From positions 1 through 51,023 of the forward strand of contig JBHOQN010000086.1 of NCBI GenBank assembly GCA_042408965.1: a stretch of DNA of 51,023 nt, given 5' to 3'. Numbering within the stretch: position 1 is the first letter of the stretch; each line of letters starts with the position of its first letter. A program made the translations under genes and the position numbers. Below the pieces are notes generated by a model. The model searched no databases. It was not told the origin of the DNA and worked only from the letters and a program-made list of their open reading frames with translations. Shown here one piece after another: positions 48,181 through 51,023 of the stretch. The DNA comes from Thermogemmatispora sp042408965 (GTDB lineage: Bacteria > Chloroflexota > Ktedonobacteria > Ktedonobacterales > Ktedonobacteraceae).

Positions 48181-49770
48181 TCAGGCACCCGACTGCTTCT
48201 CGCCGTTGCTGCCTGCGTGGTCGCCTCCGCGGGTCTGCAGGTATTCTTGTGCCAGCCAGACGGCCTCCTCTCTCGAGTGGATGCGCTCCTCGGCGCGTGC
48301 CTCTGCGATCATCTCGAGCAACTCGCCGATCAGTGGGCCGGGTGTCACTCCCAGGCGACGCATCAGCTCGCCCGCGCTGACCAGATGAGGTGGCAGGAAG
48401 CGCTCGCGCTCGTAGATATAGCTGTGGAGGAGCAGGCGCACGCCGGCCAGATGGCGCTCCCAGGCGCCAGTGGGACGCTGCTGGTGGGCAGAACCATAGG
48501 TAGCCAGATGATCGGCCAGCGAGAAGAGCGCCACGAGGATGCCGCGTGGCCCCAGGTCGCTAAAGTAGCGGCGAATCGCACGCGGGGTCATGGTCTCCTG
48601 GCGCGCCAGCTGGCCCGGGCGCATGTGGTGGGCAGTGACCAGGCGGACCAGGCGCCGATCGTGGAGGCTGGCGCTGAGGCGCTGCATGATCTGGTCGGCG
48701 ATGGGAGCCCCACTCTGTTGATGGCCGTAGAAGTGCACCAGACCGTTCTCGTCGAGGGTGAAGGTCGCCGGTTTCCCGATGTCATGTAGCAGGGCGGCCA
48801 GCTTCATAGCGGCGCTGTGCAGGTCGCTGGAGCGAAAGATCCCCTGACGCTCGGCCTCACGCACCAGGCTGCGCAGCGCCTCCAGTTCGTCCTGGTGCTC
48901 GGCCGCCTCCAGCAGGGGCAGCCCTGCGGCAGCGCCGGCCGGACCCCCTGCCACAGCGAGCGCGATCGCCTCCAGGGCAGCGACGCTTTCCAGCGAGTGC
49001 TCCAGCACGTCCCAGTGGTGTGGATATGGCTGCGGCATGCCGCGCGCTGGCTCGAACTCAGGGATGAGTGTGGTCAGCAGCCCATAGCGGTCGAGCAGAC
49101 GCAGACGGACGGTGGCGCCATCGCCCTGAAGCAGACTGTACAGCTCGGCATGGATGCGCTCGCTCGCGACCGTGAGCAGTAGAGCGGCGTCGCGTCGCAG
49201 CAGGGCCTCCGTCGCGGACGTCAATTGCAGAGCATAGCGTGTGGCCAGACGAACGGCACGTAGCAGACGCAGGGGGTCATGGCGAAAGGCCTCCTGGTTG
49301 ACGACTCGCAGGCGGCGGGCCTGCAGATCACGCAGTCCCCCCAGGGGATCGATCCAGGGGAGCCGCGTCACCTCAGCAGGCGCAACGCTGAGCTGTTCGA
49401 CAGCCGGGACCAGGGGGACAGCAAGCGCGTTGATAGTGAAGTCACGCAGCTGCAAGTCCTCTTCGATACCTCTTCCCATCAAGGGCGCCACGTCGATGAT
49501 GAACTCACCTGGACCCTCTTTTAACACCACGCGGCTGGCTTTATCGTGCATATGGACGTAGTAGCCACCCAGCGAGGTGGCGAGCTGGCGCGCCAGGAGC
49601 GGTGCGTCGCCGGAGGTTGTGATGTCCCAATCGAGTCCGGGCAGGCCGAGCAGCAGGTTGCGCGGTGCCCCCCCCACGAGGTAGGCCGTGACCCCTTCAT
49701 GGGAGGCGAAGAAGCGTGCCACCTGTTGCAGCCAGCTCAGTGTGTGTGTATCCAGGGAAGCAATCTGCAT
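48181..49770 (-). CDS. CCA-adding-type tRNA nucleotidyltransferase with HD domain
   Basis: The protein (529 aa from ATG 49770) belongs to the class II CCA-adding enzyme/poly(A) polymerase family. The catalytic head has YLVGGAPRNLLLG followed by LDWDITTSGDA, which holds the metal-binding Asp pair, and the LQLRDFTINAL motif. After the RNA-binding helices comes an HD phosphohydrolase domain with LLHDIGKP and VTAHHMRP, as in many CCA enzymes. It adds or repairs the 3' CCA of tRNA, or a related tail; no second nucleotidyltransferase is nearby to split the work. A start further upstream (49821) is open but less likely. The ribosome site is weak. Promoter candidate TTGCAA/TAGGAT at 49916-49944. Confidence 0.88.
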   Translation of the reverse strand: MQIASLDTHTLSWLQQVARFFASHEGVTAYLVGGAPRNLLLGLPGLDWDITTSGDAPLLARQLATSLGGYYVHMHDKASRVVLKEGPGEFIIDVAPLMGRGIEEDLQLRDFTINALAVPLVPAVEQLSVAPAEVTRLPWIDPLGGLRDLQARRLRVVNQEAFRHDPLRLLRAVRLATRYALQLTSATEALLRRDAALLLTVASERIHAELYSLLQGDGATVRLRLLDRYGLLTTLIPEFEPARGMPQPYPHHWDVLEHSLESVAALEAIALAVAGGPAGAAAGLPLLEAAEHQDELEALRSLVREAERQGIFRSSDLHSAAMKLAALLHDIGKPATFTLDENGLVHFYGHQQSGAPIADQIMQRLSASLHDRRLVRLVTAHHMRPGQLARQETMTPRAIRRYFSDLGPRGILVALFSLADHLATYGSAHQQRPTGAWERHLAGVRLLLHSYIYERERFLPPHLVSAGELMRRLGVTPGPLIGELLEMIAEARAEERIHSREEAVWLAQEYLQTRGGDHAGSNGEKQSGA

Positions 49771-50154
49771 GATTCTCGTCTGCCCTACGCATAAGGAAGA
49801 GCCTGGACTCCCGACCGCCACTACCTCAGAGGGGGAGCAAGGAAATGTCGAGGTCGCTCGCTCTTCTGCATCCCACCTTTCCTATGCTTGCTGGACAAGA
49901 GCTTGTACATGTTCTATCCTAACATACAGTTGTGACAGTTGCAACGAGCGGTGTTGGGATGCCAGGGCTGTGAAGCGCCCGCCAGGCAGACGTAGCGGAC
50001 GCGCTCTCTCCCGCAGGAAGAAGGCGTTGGGCGCAGAGCGTCCTTCCGCCGAACGCCGGCCTTGTCCGCTCTGTCCGCTCTGCCGTCGCGAGCGAGGTCG
50101 GCGATGCTGCCCGGCCCTGGTGATGGAGGTGGCGCTTACCAGAAGGAGTGAGGC
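49771..50154. promoter_or_regulatory. Divergent intergenic region with candidate promoters for the CCA enzyme and cas6
   Basis: No gene is seen. Plus strand TTGTAC (49903-49908), 16 bp, TACAGT (49925-49930) could drive cas6 with a leader of about 215 nt. Minus strand TTGCAA (49939-49944), 17 bp, TAGGAT (49916-49921) could drive the nucleotidyltransferase. The two overlap. A tandem TCCGCTCTG pair lies near 50065-50085. No CRISPR repeats are present. Confidence 0.4.
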
Positions 50155-51023
50155 ATGGAAACAGCTTCTACAGCGACGTCGAGCAACGTGCTAGCCGATC
50201 TCTATGCGCTGCATCTGCGCTTGCGTCCGCTCCAGCCGGGCACGCTGATGCCCTTTTCGGGCGAGCTGGTGCATGGCGCCTGGCTGGAATGGCTTCGCGG
50301 AGCTGCTCCTGACGTCTCAGCCTGGCTTCACGAGGGCAATAAGCGTCGCCTCTTCACCTGCTCCAGCCTGCAATTTCCTCTGCCGGCCGCCCAGATGCGC
50401 GAGGCCGAACGCCAGAACAGACATCTTCATCTCAGCCCGGATAAAACATACACGGTGCGTATTACCCTGCTGCTGGGAGACCTCTTTCCCGTCTTCTACC
50501 GTGCCCTGATGCTCTTCAACTCAGGCGGCGGCGCTCATATGCGACATTCGCCCTTTATGCAGATCGGCAGGCAGGTCTTCTTGCTCGAAGAGGTGGTGAT
50601 CGATCCTGAAGATTCTTCAGGCTGGACCGGCTCCACCACCTTCACAGACCTGGCCAGGCAGGCGTCGAGTCTGAGACCAACGCAGTGCGAACATCTGACG
50701 CTAGAATTCGACTCGTTGACAACCTTCAACTGGATCAACACCCGTAACAAGGTGTATGGGAATTACTACGCGCTTGTGCCGCTACCACTGTATCTCTTTC
50801 TCGGTCTGGCGAAGCGCTGGCAGGAGCTTGCGCCCTCTGAGCTGGCCGCACTCGTGCAGAGAGAGGCCATCGAGGAGTATATCCGCGATGATGGCATCGT
50901 CATCGAAGATTATGATCTGCGGTCCCATCAGGTGCATTTCTCCACCCATGTTCAGCCCGGCTTTGTCGGGCGCTGTGTCTATCGTCTGCGTGGCCCTGAT
51001 CCGGGCGCTGGCTCCCGGCAGTC
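50155..51023 (+). CDS. cas6: CRISPR-associated endoribonuclease Cas6, cut by the window end
   Basis: The frame opened by ATG 50155 (AAGGAGTG just before) runs without stop to base 51023, giving 289 residues so far. It reads as Cas6, the RAMP enzyme that cuts CRISPR transcripts at each repeat. N-terminal LHLRLRPLQPGTLMPFSGEL and LVHGAWLEWL (with a His where the catalytic residue normally lies) are followed by LHEGNKRRLFTCSSLQFP, the family's typical first-domain end. The second RAMP domain includes LPLYLFLGLAKRWQEL and ends in the glycine-rich HVQPGFVGRCVYRLRG. Cas6 is about 250-330 aa, so little should be missing. Type I or III effector genes and the arrays probably follow outside the window. 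Confidence 0.85.
   Translation, partial: METASTATSSNVLADLYALHLRLRPLQPGTLMPFSGELVHGAWLEWLRGAAPDVSAWLHEGNKRRLFTCSSLQFPLPAAQMREAERQNRHLHLSPDKTYTVRITLLLGDLFPVFYRALMLFNSGGGAHMRHSPFMQIGRQVFLLEEVVIDPEDSSGWTGSTTFTDLARQASSLRPTQCEHLTLEFDSLTTFNWINTRNKVYGNYYALVPLPLYLFLGLAKRWQELAPSELAALVQREAIEEYIRDDGIVIEDYDLRSHQVHFSTHVQPGFVGRCVYRLRGPDPGAGSRQ

Noticed and set aside
49822..50154. CRISPR array or leader near cas6
   Set aside because: I looked for repeated 28-37 bp units and found only a short tandem TCCGCTCTG pair; no array is present in the window.

Overview
The window looks like a piece of chromosome from a moderately GC-rich bacterium of the phylum Chloroflexota, most probably class Ktedonobacteria (Thermogemmatispora-like). 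This is an inference from the mixture of genes: a Ser/Thr kinase fused to WD40 repeats, a DUF929 protein, APC permeases with disordered tails, a lone P450 with a TetR regulator, an IS200/IS605 element and the start of a CRISPR-Cas locus. There is no rRNA, tRNA or CRISPR array in the window.

Left end (1-2553): a divergent IS605-type element. tnpB reads left and a Y1 tnpA reads right. Between them lie two small extra genes, a 118-aa protein of unknown function and a 70-aa excisionase-like HTH protein. They are driven by back-to-back consensus promoters, and the flanks of the promoter region carry a 13-bp direct repeat. Strong hairpins just past the tnpB stop fit a right end and omega-RNA. 2558-10430: a membrane-anchored protein with four CxxC pairs, a nitroreductase-like protein, a penicillin-acylase family hydrolase, cysS, and a newly called 54-aa acidic protein.

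10430-20162: metH, the kinase-WD40 protein, a class V aminotransferase, a YbjQ protein, and a TetR-P450 pair whose promoter contains an operator-like inverted repeat. 20514-26223: a co-directional cluster of a sensor-like membrane protein with no output domain, a PATAN/DUF4388-like protein, two APC permeases and a GNAT protein. 26399-30939: mutS-mutL, overlapping by 4 bp, with a clear sigma70 promoter.

30959-49770 is almost entirely on the minus strand and largely housekeeping: M50 peptidase, MFS transporter, NadD fused to DUF951, MscS, the coupled trio TPR protein-rlmD-maf, a GT-C type membrane glycosyltransferase, GNAT, a small membrane protein, an FAD oxidoreductase, recN, nadK, a DUF929 protein and a CCA-adding-type nucleotidyltransferase. 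At the right edge a plus-strand gene starting at 50155 and still open at 51023 is a Cas6 crRNA endonuclease, so a CRISPR-Cas locus probably continues outside the window.

Three points deserve most attention: the accessory genes inside the IS605 element, the NadD-DUF951 fusion with a good internal ribosome-binding site, and the truncated Cas6. All family assignments are from motif reading without database searches.
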